Source of the DNA: an uncultured Bacteroidales bacterium
Lineage (GTDB): Bacteria; Bacteroidota; Bacteroidia; Bacteroidales; UBA932
Direction of reading: 5' to 3'
DNA: 64,000 bases
Assembly: GCA_900317845.1 (NCBI GenBank)
Contig: ONII01000011.1
Coordinates: 47,933-111,932, forward strand
The notes under the pieces were generated by a model. It saw nothing but the letters and a program-made list of their open reading frames with translations. It made no database searches and was not told where the DNA came from. Below are positions 1 to 8,825 of the stretch, one piece after another. Within the stretch, counting starts at the first letter, position 1. Every line of letters begins with the position of its first letter. Both the position numbers and the translations under genes were made by a program.

Positions 1-689
1 GCCACTTTGTTGGCATTGGCCCGGTACAGGGAGATGTCCATGCCGGAATGGCCGCCTTGCAGGCCGCTCACCTTGAAGCGAAGGGCTTCCATGCCCGCGG
101 GCGTATTATATTTATAGTAATTGAAACTGGCCGATACGTCCAGGCCGCCGGCGCACCCCACGCACAGCTCCCCTTCCTCTTCCGAGTCCAGGTTCAGGAG
201 AATATCGCCTTGAAGGATACCGGGCTTGAGGGAGTTGGCGCCCGTCATGCCGGTTTCCTCGTCATAGGTTACCAGGACCTCCAGCGGGCCGTGCTGCACG
301 GAAGGGTCTTCCAGGGCGGCCAGGGCCAGCGCTACGCCAATGCCGTTGTCGGCACCCAGCGTGGTACGGTCCGCCGTTACCCATTCGCCGTCTACATAGG
401 CGCTGATGGGATCTGTGAGGAAATTGTGCGGACTGTCGGAGGTTTTCTGCGGCACCATGTCCATGTGGCCCTGCAGGATAACCCCTTTGCGGTTTTCCAT
501 GCCGGGCGTGGCAGGAACGCGGATGATGATGTTGCCGGTATCGTCCTTGATGGTCTCAAAGCCATGGGACTGGCCCCAGTTGTACAGGTAGTCGATGACC
601 TTGCCCTCGTGCTTGGAGGGACGCGGGATCTGGGTAAGAGCGTAGAAATTCTTCCACACTACTTGAGGTTCTAAGTTTGCGATACTCAT
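1..689 (-). CDS. pepD: Cytosol nonspecific dipeptidase (aminoacyl-histidine dipeptidase), partial
   Basis: Reverse-strand reading from ATG at 689 gives 229 residues that run off the left edge, so the C-terminal half is missing. The protein begins MSIANLEPQVVWKNF and carries M20 metallopeptidase signatures: a metal-binding HMD at residues 75-77 (in LQGHMDMVPQ), LGADNGIG near 111-118, DEETG near 143-147 and QGGHSGMDI near 214-222. These match the PepD/Xaa-His dipeptidase family, cytosolic zinc enzymes that hydrolyse dipeptides. The start is well placed, since no upstream in-frame Met is needed and the N-terminus aligns with the family. The peptide transporter at 2.7 kb and the TldD/E pair at 5-7.8 kb fit a general peptide-recycling neighbourhood. 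The family call is firm; exact substrate range is inferred. Confidence 0.93.
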   Translation of the reverse strand, partial: MSIANLEPQVVWKNFYALTQIPRPSKHEGKVIDYLYNWGQSHGFETIKDDTGNIIIRVPATPGMENRKGVILQGHMDMVPQKTSDSPHNFLTDPISAYVDGEWVTADRTTLGADNGIGVALALAALEDPSVQHGPLEVLVTYDEETGMTGANSLKPGILQGDILLNLDSEEEGELCVGCAGGLDVSASFNYYKYNTPAGMEALRFKVSGLQGGHSGMDISLYRANANKV

Positions 690-711
690 ATCTGTGTTGT
701 GTGTTTTTGGT

Positions 712-1701
712 TTATCGGCTTATAAGGGACAGGGACGACTCCACGCCCAGTTGATAAAAAGGCAGGCGGGTTTGCAGGAGCGGATGACCGTCGCAGGAGA
801 AAGTGACCTTACACACCTGCGGGATGCGGTAGCGAACACTGCCCTTGGTCTTTTTCTTATCGGCCTGGTCCTCTTCCGGGAGCTTGCCTTCCGGCTGGAG
901 TTCCAGGTAATAGGGCGTTCCGCTCACCCCTTCCGTAACGGGGCCGTCGTCTGTGAGGCGGAACACCAGGTACCGGTGGTGCTTGACGCCGCGGGAAGGA
1001 ATTACCTCGAACGTGCAAACCTGCTTGCGAACCACGGAATACCCGCGGAACAGGGCCATATACTCTGCTTCTATGCGCTCCAGCTCCTGCAGCGCAGCCC
1101 GGAGGGACTCCCCGGAGTAGCTGGCATCCGTGTTGCCGGAGGCAATATTCAGGCGCTCCTTACGGACCTGCAAAATGACATCGGCCGCATCCGAGGCTTT
1201 GTCTTCCAGGGTTTTTTCCACCAGGATTTTGTGCTCCACGGGGATGGTGACCATGCCCGTATCCGTGGGCATTTCCGTGAAGATGGTTTCCACGGCTTCT
1301 TTCTCCGGGACGGTGAGCCCCTTATCCGTAAAGTCTGCCTTGAGGCCCGGCAGGAAACGCCAGGAGACCGGTGCAGCGGCATTCCCGAGGGACACCAGGC
1401 CCTGGGCGCTGAGCGACAGCAGGGCGGAGCTTTCCTGGTCGCAGGTGTACCAGGCATCGGTATCGGCCTCTACCCGGGGGATGAGTTCCACGCGGGTGAT
1501 TTCCGTGGTGATGGCGTCCTGGTCGCTTACGGACATATTCAGCATTTGCTTGGCAAAGGGCGCATAAGGGCCGGCGAAGAAGGTTTCCTGCCGCACCTCC
1601 ACCTTAACGGTGATGCTTGTGGAAGGCAGGGCGTAGGATACTTCCTGCGCAGGTAATGCAAGGGGTAGCAACAGGGCTGCCGCCACAAAGAGTTTCTTCA
1701 T
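712..1701 (-). CDS. DUF4831 family secreted protein
   Basis: This 329-residue protein begins MKKLFVAAALLLPLALPAQ, a clear signal peptide ending in the AQ cleavage context common in Bacteroidota, so it is probably periplasmic or surface-exposed. The rest is soluble, rich in charged residues, and resembles the DUF4831 family of Bacteroidales, whose function is unknown. I chose ATG at 1701 over an in-frame ATG at 1710. The 1701 codon overlaps the stop of the upstream acyltransferase (TAATG), which implies translational coupling, and it gives a cleaner signal peptide. Nothing in the sequence shows a catalytic motif. The coupling to an LpxL-like gene hints at an envelope role, but that is inference. 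Confidence 0.75.
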   Translation of the reverse strand: MKKLFVAAALLLPLALPAQEVSYALPSTSITVKVEVRQETFFAGPYAPFAKQMLNMSVSDQDAITTEITRVELIPRVEADTDAWYTCDQESSALLSLSAQGLVSLGNAAAPVSWRFLPGLKADFTDKGLTVPEKEAVETIFTEMPTDTGMVTIPVEHKILVEKTLEDKASDAADVILQVRKERLNIASGNTDASYSGESLRAALQELERIEAEYMALFRGYSVVRKQVCTFEVIPSRGVKHHRYLVFRLTDDGPVTEGVSGTPYYLELQPEGKLPEEDQADKKKTKGSVRYRIPQVCKVTFSCDGHPLLQTRLPFYQLGVESSLSLISR

Positions 1702-2531
1702 TACTTCCATCGTTTATGGGTCCAGAGGTAGTTCCAGGGCTGCTCTTCCAGGTCCTCCTCCAGCAGTTGATAATATTTGTTCATGATTTCTGCGGGGGCC
1801 ATTTGCGCCGCATGCTCGCAGATGGGAACCACCGAGAGCCGGTATCCGCCGCCTTCCCGCTCCTGGAAACGCAGGTAAGCCACAGCCATGTCCAGTTTGA
1901 CAGCCAGGCCGGCGCCTCCGGTCATGGTAACGGTATCCTGATGCATAAAGCGCACCGGCACATGATGGGGCGAATAGGGATACTGGTCTGTAATAAAGGT
2001 ATATAGGAAGGGGGTATCCCGGTGTTCCAGGACAAAGCGCATGACGCGGCTGGTCTCTACATATCCTTGAAAGCCCGTTCCTTCCAGGATGCCCAAACGG
2101 GCCCGCTCCACAAAACGGTCGGCCCGGGAGTTGTGCAGGGCCAAATAAGTGACGGCGTATTGGTCCGGGCGAATATTGAGCGGTTCCCCGTAGGAACTGA
2201 TGGGCAGCCCGCCCATGAGTTCCCAGTTTCCGGTATGAGCCTCCAGCAGCATAATCGGGCGCCCCAAGGCGGCAAGGCGGTTGTATTCTTCCGGATTGGC
2301 AAATTCCAGTTTATGGCTGCGGCGGAATTTCTCCCGGCCGCGTTCCCCGCGACAAGTTCCCACCCAGAGCATTTCCGTGAAGATGGTCACCAGATGCCGG
2401 TAAAAGCGCTTGTGGATTTCCCGGATTTCCTCATAACTCTTTTTGGGGAAAGAGCGGCTCAGATTCACCATTACCACATCGGAGCGGTAACGGACCACTT
2501 TACGGAGGAACCAGGCTAAAAAGGTTTTCAT
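1701..2531 (-). CDS. Lysophospholipid/lipid A acyltransferase (LpxL/HtrB family)
   Basis: This protein of about 276 residues belongs to the LpxL/LpxM (HtrB) late acyltransferase family, which adds secondary acyl chains to lipid A or related glycolipids at the inner membrane. The HX4(D/E) catalytic motif is visible as HTGNWE, roughly residues 103-108 of the trimmed protein. An N-terminal hydrophobic/basic segment (MKTFLAWFLRKVVRYR) would anchor it. A longer reading from 2633 exists, but the ATG at 2531 is preferred: it follows a TAnnTTTG promoter box on this strand (2551-2558), which the longer reading would swallow. The stop overlaps the start of the DUF4831 gene. Family membership is clear; the exact acyl acceptor is unknown. 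Confidence 0.85.
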   Translation of the reverse strand: MKTFLAWFLRKVVRYRSDVVMVNLSRSFPKKSYEEIREIHKRFYRHLVTIFTEMLWVGTCRGERGREKFRRSHKLEFANPEEYNRLAALGRPIMLLEAHTGNWELMGGLPISSYGEPLNIRPDQYAVTYLALHNSRADRFVERARLGILEGTGFQGYVETSRVMRFVLEHRDTPFLYTFITDQYPYSPHHVPVRFMHQDTVTMTGGAGLAVKLDMAVAYLRFQEREGGGYRLSVVPICEHAAQMAPAEIMNKYYQLLEEDLEEQPWNYLWTHKRWK

Positions 2532-2550
2532 ATTATTCTTCCAAATCACA

Positions 2551-2558
2551 CAAAAATA
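2551..2558 (-). promoter_or_regulatory. Bacteroides-type -7 box for the acyltransferase gene
   Basis: TATTTTTG on the minus strand matches TAnnTTTG. It lies 20 bases ahead of the ATG at 2531 in a short AT-rich gap between divergent genes and helps choose that start. Confidence 0.55.
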
Positions 2559-2606
2559 CGTATTTCTGCCGAAATAAACAAGTATGCCGCTGTAGGGGCA
2601 GTTTAA

Positions 2607-2638
2607 TTTGGCACTTTCAGAAATATTTGCCAAATTTG
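2607..2638 (+). promoter_or_regulatory. Probable Bacteroides-type promoter for the peptide transporter
   Basis: A TTTG at 2607-2610 and a near-consensus CAAATTTG at 2631-2638 (one mismatch to TAnnTTTG) are separated by 20 bases. They stand about 33 bases before the transporter ATG at 2672. Confidence 0.45.
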
Positions 2639-2671
2639 TAAGGATAAGGCAAAAACTAAAAACGCTATATT

Positions 2672-4345
2672 ATGTTCAAAGGACAACCCAAAGGTCTATT
2701 CGCCCTGGCACTCGCCAACACCGGTGAGCGCTTTGGCTACTACACCATGCTGGCCATCTTCATGCTCTTCCTCCAGGCCAAGTTCGGCTGGAGCCAGGCC
2801 CTGTCCAGCCAGGTGTATTCCATTTTCCTGGCCCTCGTTTATTTCATGCCCGTCGTGGGCGGTATCCTGGCCGATAAAATTGGCTACGGCAAGTGCGTGG
2901 TCACCGGTATCTGCGTCATGTTCGCCGGGTATCTGGCCCTGGCCATTCCCACCGGCGCCAATGCCCTGGGCATCACCCTTATGCTGGGAGCCCTGCTCCT
3001 GATTTCCGTGGGTACGGGCCTGTTCAAGGGCAACCTGCAAGTGCTTGTAGGCAACCTGTACGACGACCCTAAATACTCCGCCAAGCGAGACAGCGCCTTC
3101 TCCCTGTTTTACATGGCCATCAACATCGGCGCCATGTTCGCCCCCTCTGCAGCCACGGCCATCACCAATAGTTTCCTGGGCAAGGCCGGCCTCATTTACA
3201 AGGCCGCCATCCCGCAGCTGGCCCACCAGACGCTGGAAGGCGTCATCACCCCGGAGAATGCCTCCCGCCTCTCAGAGCTCCAGGCCCAGATGCCGGACGC
3301 TACCGTAGCCGGAATGGATCCCGCCGGATTCAGCGCCTACTACATCGAGCACCTGGCCTCCGCGTACAACATGGGCTTTGCAGTTGCCTGTATTTCCCTC
3401 ATCGTTTCCATCGCCATTTATTTTGCCTGCAGGGGTTGGTTCAAACATGCCGATGTTACCGCCAAGCAAGCCGCCCAGGGCAGCGCCCCTGTAGTGGAGC
3501 TCACCCCCAAACAGACCAAAGACCGCATCACCGCCCTCATCATGGTGTTCGCCGTGGTCATCTTCTTCTGGATGGCCTTCCACCAGAACGGTCAGTCGCT
3601 CACCTGGTTTGCCCGTGACTACACCCTGCCGTATGCAACCGGTGCCACCCGCATGGGCTTCAACATCTGGATTCTGGCCCTGCTGGCCGGAAGCATCTAC
3701 ACCCTGTTCGGCATTTTCCAAAGCGAAAGTTCCAAAGGCAGAATCACTTGCGGCATTGTAACGGCCGCTCTCTGGAGCTGCGCCTACTGGCTCTATACCG
3801 GCATGCCGGATCCGCTCAACATAGAGCCGCAGCTGTTCCAGCAGTTCAACCCCTTCTATGTGGTGTTCCTCACCCCTATTTCCATGGCCATCTTCAGTTC
3901 CCTGGCAAGCAAGGGGAAAGAGCCTTCCGCTCCGGTAAAAATCGGCCTGGGTATGTTTGTGGCCGCCCTGGGATATCTTATCATGGTGATGGGTTCCCTG
4001 GGACAGCCGTCACCCGCCTCCCTGCAGGGCACCGTTTCTCCGGATCCGGTTGTTCCCATGTACCTGATTTCCACCTATCTGGTACTCACCTTTGCAGAGC
4101 TGCTGCTCAGCCCCATGGGCATCTCCTTTGTTACCAAGGTGGCTCCGCCCAAGTACAAGGGCCTCATGATGGGCCTGTGGTTCGCTTCCACCGCTATTGG
4201 CAACTACCTCAGCTCCATTCCCGGTCTGCTGTGGAACAATGTTCCGCTGTGGGCCAACTGGGCCATCCTCATGGCGCTGTGCGTCATCGCCGGTGCCATC
4301 ATGTTTGCCATGATGAAGAAAATCAACGAGGCAACCGCTTCCTAG
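2672..4345 (+). CDS. Proton-dependent oligopeptide transporter (POT/PTR2 family)
   Basis: A 557-residue polytopic inner-membrane protein of the POT (PTR2) branch of the major facilitator superfamily, which imports di- and tripeptides with protons. The N-terminal ExxER-type region reads LANTGERFGYY (residues 11-21), the classic POT motif, and the second signature GTGLFKGNLQVLVGNLY lies near residues 113-129. Helices are spread along the whole length with an extended loop between about 175 and 225, as in bacterial DtpT-like members. The gene opens a forward run that continues one base after its stop with the zeta-like kinase and then the TldD/TldE genes, so the run is probably one transcript. 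Family assignment is strong; peptide selectivity is not visible. Confidence 0.93.
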   Translation: MFKGQPKGLFALALANTGERFGYYTMLAIFMLFLQAKFGWSQALSSQVYSIFLALVYFMPVVGGILADKIGYGKCVVTGICVMFAGYLALAIPTGANALGITLMLGALLLISVGTGLFKGNLQVLVGNLYDDPKYSAKRDSAFSLFYMAINIGAMFAPSAATAITNSFLGKAGLIYKAAIPQLAHQTLEGVITPENASRLSELQAQMPDATVAGMDPAGFSAYYIEHLASAYNMGFAVACISLIVSIAIYFACRGWFKHADVTAKQAAQGSAPVVELTPKQTKDRITALIMVFAVVIFFWMAFHQNGQSLTWFARDYTLPYATGATRMGFNIWILALLAGSIYTLFGIFQSESSKGRITCGIVTAALWSCAYWLYTGMPDPLNIEPQLFQQFNPFYVVFLTPISMAIFSSLASKGKEPSAPVKIGLGMFVAALGYLIMVMGSLGQPSPASLQGTVSPDPVVPMYLISTYLVLTFAELLLSPMGISFVTKVAPPKYKGLMMGLWFASTAIGNYLSSIPGLLWNNVPLWANWAILMALCVIAGAIMFAMMKKINEATAS

Positions 4346-4346
4346 C

Positions 4347-5051
4347 ATGCCCAGACTGTATATCATTTCTGGTCCTAACGGCTCCGGGAAAACCACGGCA
4401 TCGTACGGGGTTCTTCCGGAGCTGCTGGACTGCGTAGAGTTTGTCAATTCAGACGAATTCGCCAAGCACCTGGCGCCGTTTGCGCCGGAAAGCGCCTACA
4501 TCACGGCCAGCCGCCTCATGCTCAAGAAGGTCCAGTACCTGTTCGACCGCAGAGAAGATTTTTGCATCGAGACCACCCTGGCCACGCGTGCGCTCATCAA
4601 AATGGTACGCAGCGCACAAGCGCAGGGCTACTACTGCACGGTGCTGTACTTCTGGCTCAACACCCCGGACATTGCCATCGAGCGGGTAGCCAAACGCGTA
4701 GCAACCGGCGGCCACGACATCCCGGAAGAGACCATTCGCCGGCGCTATATCATGGGTCTTAACTACCTGTTCCACAGCTATATGCCGCTGTGCGACAAGT
4801 GGATCCTGGCGGATAATTCCACGCCGCCCTTCGACATCATTGCAGAAGGCACCAAGAAAGGCCTCATCATCAACGACCCCATTCGTTATAACCGCGTCCG
4901 CAGCCTGGTGACAGACTACATTGAGCCGCAGAAGCCCATTGAAAACATAACGGAGTCCATCATCAAAGAGATGGGACGCGCTCCCCTCGCCCACGACGGC
5001 GTACCCTTTGAGGGGGCTCTGCCCCGTACGGAAGAAAATGATAAATCCTAA
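4347..5051 (+). CDS. Zeta toxin-like P-loop kinase, no antitoxin beside it
   Basis: This 234-residue protein has the zeta toxin/UDP-N-acetylglucosamine kinase fold signature. A Walker A motif GPNGSGKTT spans residues 9-17, a VNSDEFA segment with a candidate catalytic Asp lies at 33-39, and an IETTLATR segment near residue 74 fits the substrate-binding strand seen in the family. Known zeta proteins phosphorylate UDP-GlcNAc, and many free-standing relatives are of unknown function. It starts one base after the transporter stop and overlaps the tldD start by 14 bases, so it is translated as part of that operon. No small epsilon-like antitoxin gene is present on either side, so a toxin role is doubtful. 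A housekeeping small-molecule kinase is equally possible. Confidence 0.8.
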   Translation: MPRLYIISGPNGSGKTTASYGVLPELLDCVEFVNSDEFAKHLAPFAPESAYITASRLMLKKVQYLFDRREDFCIETTLATRALIKMVRSAQAQGYYCTVLYFWLNTPDIAIERVAKRVATGGHDIPEETIRRRYIMGLNYLFHSYMPLCDKWILADNSTPPFDIIAEGTKKGLIINDPIRYNRVRSLVTDYIEPQKPIENITESIIKEMGRAPLAHDGVPFEGALPRTEENDKS

Positions 5052-6474
5052 AGAATACTATTTTAACCAGTTTCAGGTAGACACCCCGGTGCTGGAACGG
5101 CTGGTTCAGGAAGCCCTGGCCTCCGGCGGCAGCTACTGCGACCTTTTCTTTGAAAATACCACCTACGGAAGTCTTCTCCTGCGCGACGGTGCAGTGACTT
5201 CCGGAGGCAACCATATCGACTACGGCGTAGGTGTGCGCGTTCTTAGCGGAGAAAAAACCGGCTACGCCTACTCAGAGAGCACGGCCTGGGAAGACATGCT
5301 TGCCTGTGCCCGTGCAGCCTCGCAAATTGCCAGCGCGCCCGTGGACGTAAGTCCCTACGGCACCCGCAATCCCAGCCGCGGAGCGCCCAATCCTGCGGCG
5401 GACCGCTACCCCATCCTGCAGTCCTGGCGCGGGGCGCCGCTCTCTGCCTTCCTCCCCTTTTTACAAAAACTGGAACAAGCTGTACGTCAGCGGGACACAC
5501 GCATTGTCAAAGTGATGGCCAACCTGGCTTTCCAGGTAACGGACGTCCTCATGTTCAACAGCGCCCGGGAGCTCAAATGGGACACCCGCCCCATGGGCAG
5601 TGTCTCTGTCACCGCGGTTTTCCGGCAAAACGGACAGTCGGAGAACAAATCCACCTCGCGGAGCTTCCGGCAAGGGGCAGAGATGCTTACAGACGCCCTG
5701 ATTGAGGAAATAGCCGCAGAACTGGCCCACGGGATTGACGACCGCTTTGCCGCCAGCCGTCCCCAAGGCGGCTGCATGAGCGTAGTAATGGGCGCCGGCG
5801 CCTCCGGCATTCTCCTCCACGAGGCCATGGGCCACGCCTTTGAGGCAGACTTCAACCGCAAAGGCACCTCCATCTTTGCCGATAAAATGGGCATGCAAAT
5901 CTGCCCGCGCGGCATCCAGATCATTGACGACGGCACCCTTGCCGGCAACCGCGGCGCGCTCAACTTTGACGATGAAGGCATCCCCGGCCAAAAGACCTAC
6001 ATGGTGGAAGACGGCGTGCTCACCTCCTACCTGCACGACCGCATCAGCGCCGCTCACTACGGCGTTCGGCCCACGGGCAACGGCCGCCGGGAAAGCTTCC
6101 GCTACGCCCCCATCCCGCGCATGCGCGCCACCTATATGGAAAGTGGCAGCGCCAAGGCTACGGACCTCATTGCAGAAGTCTCCAAGGGCGTTTTTGTGGA
6201 TGAATTCTCCAATGGGCAGGTACAGATCGGGGAAGGCGATTTCACCTTCTATGTAAAATCCGGCTACCTGATAGAAAACGGCCGGCTCACCCGTCCCGTG
6301 AAAGATATCAACATCATTGGCAACGGCCCGGAGGCGCTCGCGCACATTCGCGGCGTGGCAGATGACCTGATTGTGGATTCGGGCGCCTGGACCTGCGGCA
6401 AAGAGCAGTCCGTACCGGTTTCCTGCGGCATTCCCACCGTCCTGATTGACGGACTAACTGTTGGAGGAGAATAA
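5038..6474 (+). CDS. tldD: TldD metalloprotease subunit
   Basis: A 478-residue TldD-family protein. TldD pairs with TldE (PmbA) to form a cytosolic zinc protease known from microcin B17 maturation and CcdA degradation. The catalytic metal site is visible as HEAMGH at residues 261-266, preceded by GILL and followed by AFEADF, exactly as in TldD and absent from the partner. The ATG at 5038 (MINPKEYYF) is preferred to an upstream in-frame start at 5008; it overlaps the end of the zeta-like gene by 14 bases. The stop lies just before the tldE ATG. The family call is firm. The natural peptide substrate in Bacteroidota is unknown. Confidence 0.94.
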   Translation: MINPKEYYFNQFQVDTPVLERLVQEALASGGSYCDLFFENTTYGSLLLRDGAVTSGGNHIDYGVGVRVLSGEKTGYAYSESTAWEDMLACARAASQIASAPVDVSPYGTRNPSRGAPNPAADRYPILQSWRGAPLSAFLPFLQKLEQAVRQRDTRIVKVMANLAFQVTDVLMFNSARELKWDTRPMGSVSVTAVFRQNGQSENKSTSRSFRQGAEMLTDALIEEIAAELAHGIDDRFAASRPQGGCMSVVMGAGASGILLHEAMGHAFEADFNRKGTSIFADKMGMQICPRGIQIIDDGTLAGNRGALNFDDEGIPGQKTYMVEDGVLTSYLHDRISAAHYGVRPTGNGRRESFRYAPIPRMRATYMESGSAKATDLIAEVSKGVFVDEFSNGQVQIGEGDFTFYVKSGYLIENGRLTRPVKDINIIGNGPEALAHIRGVADDLIVDSGAWTCGKEQSVPVSCGIPTVLIDGLTVGGE

Positions 6475-6475
6475 T

Positions 6476-7816
6476 ATGAGTATCAACAAGATAGCTGCCA
6501 CCCTCACACAAACGGAGATAGACCTGGCACAGTACTGCCTGGCGTTTGCCCGGCAAGCCGGTGCGCAGAAGGTGCGCATCACCCTGTCCAAAAGCCTGAT
6601 GAACCTGATCGGCCTCTTGAACGGAGAGGTGGACAAAACCGCCCATGCGCTGGACCGCAGCCTGCAGCTCCAGTTGTTTGTAGAGGGCCGATATGGCGCT
6701 TTTTCCACCAACAAGCTGGAGAAGGAGGGGCTGGAGGAATTCATCCGGGAGGCTATCGACACGGTAAAAATGCTGCAGGAGGATAGCTGCCGCGACCTGC
6801 CCGCACCGGAGCGCGTGGCCAAGGATGCCCGCACCGGCCGGGAGTTGGGCCTCTACGACCCCGCCTACGACACCCTCACCGCCGAACAGCGCCGGGAAAT
6901 GGCTCTCGCGTCCTGTCACTGGCCTTGCGGTGCCATCGCAGAGGAAGGCGAATACTCGGACAGCGTCTTTGACACCCTTACTATAGACAGTCAGGGCCTC
7001 TATGCCCGGCACACGGAGACCTCCTTCGAGATTGGCTACGAAACCACCGTGGAGGATGCCCAGGGGAACCATTTTTCCAGTTACTGGTGGGACGCCACTC
7101 CCCTGCTAAAAGACCTCCAATGGAAAGACTGTGCAGAGATTGCTTATAAGCGCGCTCTGGCGCAAGTGGGTGTGCAGGACACTACGGGCGGAAAATACAC
7201 GGTGGTAGTGGACACCGAATGTGCCTCTACGCTGCTTACACCCGTACTCAATGCCCTGGGCGGATTTGCCCTGCAACAAAAGAACTCCTTCCTGCTGGAG
7301 AGTCTTGGGAAGCAGCTGTTCCCCGAGCAGCTCACCATCCTGGACCTGCCCCGCACGGCCGGGGAGACCGGCTGCCGTCTTTTTGACAGCGAAGGCGTAG
7401 CCACCAGGGAAATGCCCATTATCGACAAAGGCGTAGTAAAGACGTACTTCTTAAATACTTACATTGCCTCCAAGATGGGAATGGCGCCCACAGTGGAAGA
7501 TGCCACGCGTGTTAAAGTGCTGCCCGTTGGAGGCTACAAAACGCTGGAGGAGCTGCTGGAGGCCACCGGAGACTGTATCCTTGTCACCGGCTTCAACGGC
7601 GGCAATTCCAACCCGGTCACGGGCAATTTCTCCTACGGCATCGAAGGCTTCCTGGTGCGTGGCGGAAAAAGGGTGCATCCGGTGCGGGAGTTGCTCATCA
7701 CGGGCAATTTCCTGCAGCTCTGGAACAACCTGGTGGCCACGGCCGATGACGCCCGCCCCTGCCTTTCCAAGCTCATCCCTTCCCTCGCCTTTGCCAATGT
7801 TGACATTAGTGCATAA
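6476..7816 (+). CDS. pmbA: TldE/PmbA metalloprotease partner subunit
   Basis: A 446-residue TldE/PmbA homologue. The family shares the TldD fold but lacks the HExxxH zinc motif, and no such motif is seen here. The C-terminal part contains GNSNPVTGNFSYGIEGFLV and a conserved ITGNFLQLWN segment, typical of PmbA. The start is the ATG at 6476, placed 6 bases after a strong Shine-Dalgarno GGAGGAG at 6463-6469 that is embedded in the end of tldD. A TTG further upstream at 6461 would include that site and is rejected. Its stop overlaps the next gene's ATG (TAATG), showing a tightly packed operon. It should act with TldD as a heterodimer in the cytosol. Confidence 0.92.
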   Translation: MSINKIAATLTQTEIDLAQYCLAFARQAGAQKVRITLSKSLMNLIGLLNGEVDKTAHALDRSLQLQLFVEGRYGAFSTNKLEKEGLEEFIREAIDTVKMLQEDSCRDLPAPERVAKDARTGRELGLYDPAYDTLTAEQRREMALASCHWPCGAIAEEGEYSDSVFDTLTIDSQGLYARHTETSFEIGYETTVEDAQGNHFSSYWWDATPLLKDLQWKDCAEIAYKRALAQVGVQDTTGGKYTVVVDTECASTLLTPVLNALGGFALQQKNSFLLESLGKQLFPEQLTILDLPRTAGETGCRLFDSEGVATREMPIIDKGVVKTYFLNTYIASKMGMAPTVEDATRVKVLPVGGYKTLEELLEATGDCILVTGFNGGNSNPVTGNFSYGIEGFLVRGGKRVHPVRELLITGNFLQLWNNLVATADDARPCLSKLIPSLAFANVDISA

Positions 7817-8823
7817 TGAAGACGTCAGTCGTCATACTCAATTACAACACCCGGGACTATCTGCGGCAGTTCCTGCCGGGGCTCATCGGCTCCTGTAAAG
7901 AACTTGATGCACAGGTGGTTGTGGCCGACAATGCCTCCACCGACGGCTCGGTGGCAATGATGCAGGCGGAATTCCCGCAGGTGCCGCTCATCGTCCTGAA
8001 CCGGAATTACGGCTTTACAGGCGGGTATAACCGGGCGCTGGAGGGTATCGAAGCGGAGTATTATGTGCTCATCAACTCCGACATTGAAGTGCCGTCCGGC
8101 TGGCTGAAGCCGCTGGTGGCGTGGATGGACAGCCATCCCTCGTGCGGAGCGTGCGGGCCCAAACTGCTGTCTTATGCGCAACGGGACACCTTCGAGTATG
8201 CCGGTGCGGCGGGCGGCCTGGTAGACCGCTATGGCTACCCCTTCTGCCGGGGCCGCGTGATGCAGAGAATCGAGAAAGACAACGGGCAGTATGACTCTCC
8301 GGCGGAGGTCCTCTGGGCCAGTGGGGCCTGCCTCATGGTGCGTTCCGGCGTCTGGAAAGCCCTCGGCGGATTGGACGAGCGCTTTTTTGCGCACATGGAG
8401 GAGATTGACCTTTGCTGGCGCATGCAGCTGCGCGGCTGGAAGGTAAATATCGTCCCGGAGTCGTTCGTATACCACATTGGCGGCGGCACGCTGCCCAATG
8501 AGTCGCCCTTCAAACTGCGGCTCAACTTCCGAAATAACCTTCTTCTGCTGGAGAACAACCTGCCCGCCACCTTCGTGGCAAACGGTCTCCCGGAGGCCCG
8601 CGCCCGGCGCAAAACCCGCCGGCGCATCTTGGTGCGCATGTGCCTGGACGGCTTGTCGGCCCTGGTGTACCTGCTTACCCGCCGATGGAGCTTCTACCAG
8701 GCTGTTGTGCAGGCACATAAGGAATATCGGCAACTTCGGAGGCCGGGAGAGATTCCCGCATCGCCAACGCTGCCGGAGGGCCTGTATGCTGGCTGGATTG
8801 TACCCAAAGGCCTGTTCAAATAA
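7816..8823 (+). CDS. Glycosyltransferase family 2 (rhamnosyltransferase-like)
   Basis: A 335-residue GT2 (GT-A fold) enzyme that transfers a sugar from a nucleotide-sugar donor, probably to an envelope glycan. The N-terminus reads TSVVILNYNTRDYL, followed by VVVADNASTDGSV, the donor-binding strand. The DxD-equivalent is INSDIEVP, and EEIDLCWRMQLRGW near residues 195-210 is the acceptor/base motif of the WbbL/rhamnosyltransferase subgroup. The C-terminus carries a basic and hydrophobic stretch that may associate with the membrane. Its ATG overlaps the tldE stop. It ends two bases before the convergent PCMD gene. Family is sure, donor and acceptor are not. Confidence 0.9.
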   Translation: MKTSVVILNYNTRDYLRQFLPGLIGSCKELDAQVVVADNASTDGSVAMMQAEFPQVPLIVLNRNYGFTGGYNRALEGIEAEYYVLINSDIEVPSGWLKPLVAWMDSHPSCGACGPKLLSYAQRDTFEYAGAAGGLVDRYGYPFCRGRVMQRIEKDNGQYDSPAEVLWASGACLMVRSGVWKALGGLDERFFAHMEEIDLCWRMQLRGWKVNIVPESFVYHIGGGTLPNESPFKLRLNFRNNLLLLENNLPATFVANGLPEARARRKTRRRILVRMCLDGLSALVYLLTRRWSFYQAVVQAHKEYRQLRRPGEIPASPTLPEGLYAGWIVPKGLFK

Positions 8824-8825
8824 TC

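Noticed and set aside
4347..5051. Toxin-antitoxin module
   Set aside because: Only the zeta-like kinase is present; neighbours are a transporter and tldD, and no small antitoxin frame fits on either side.
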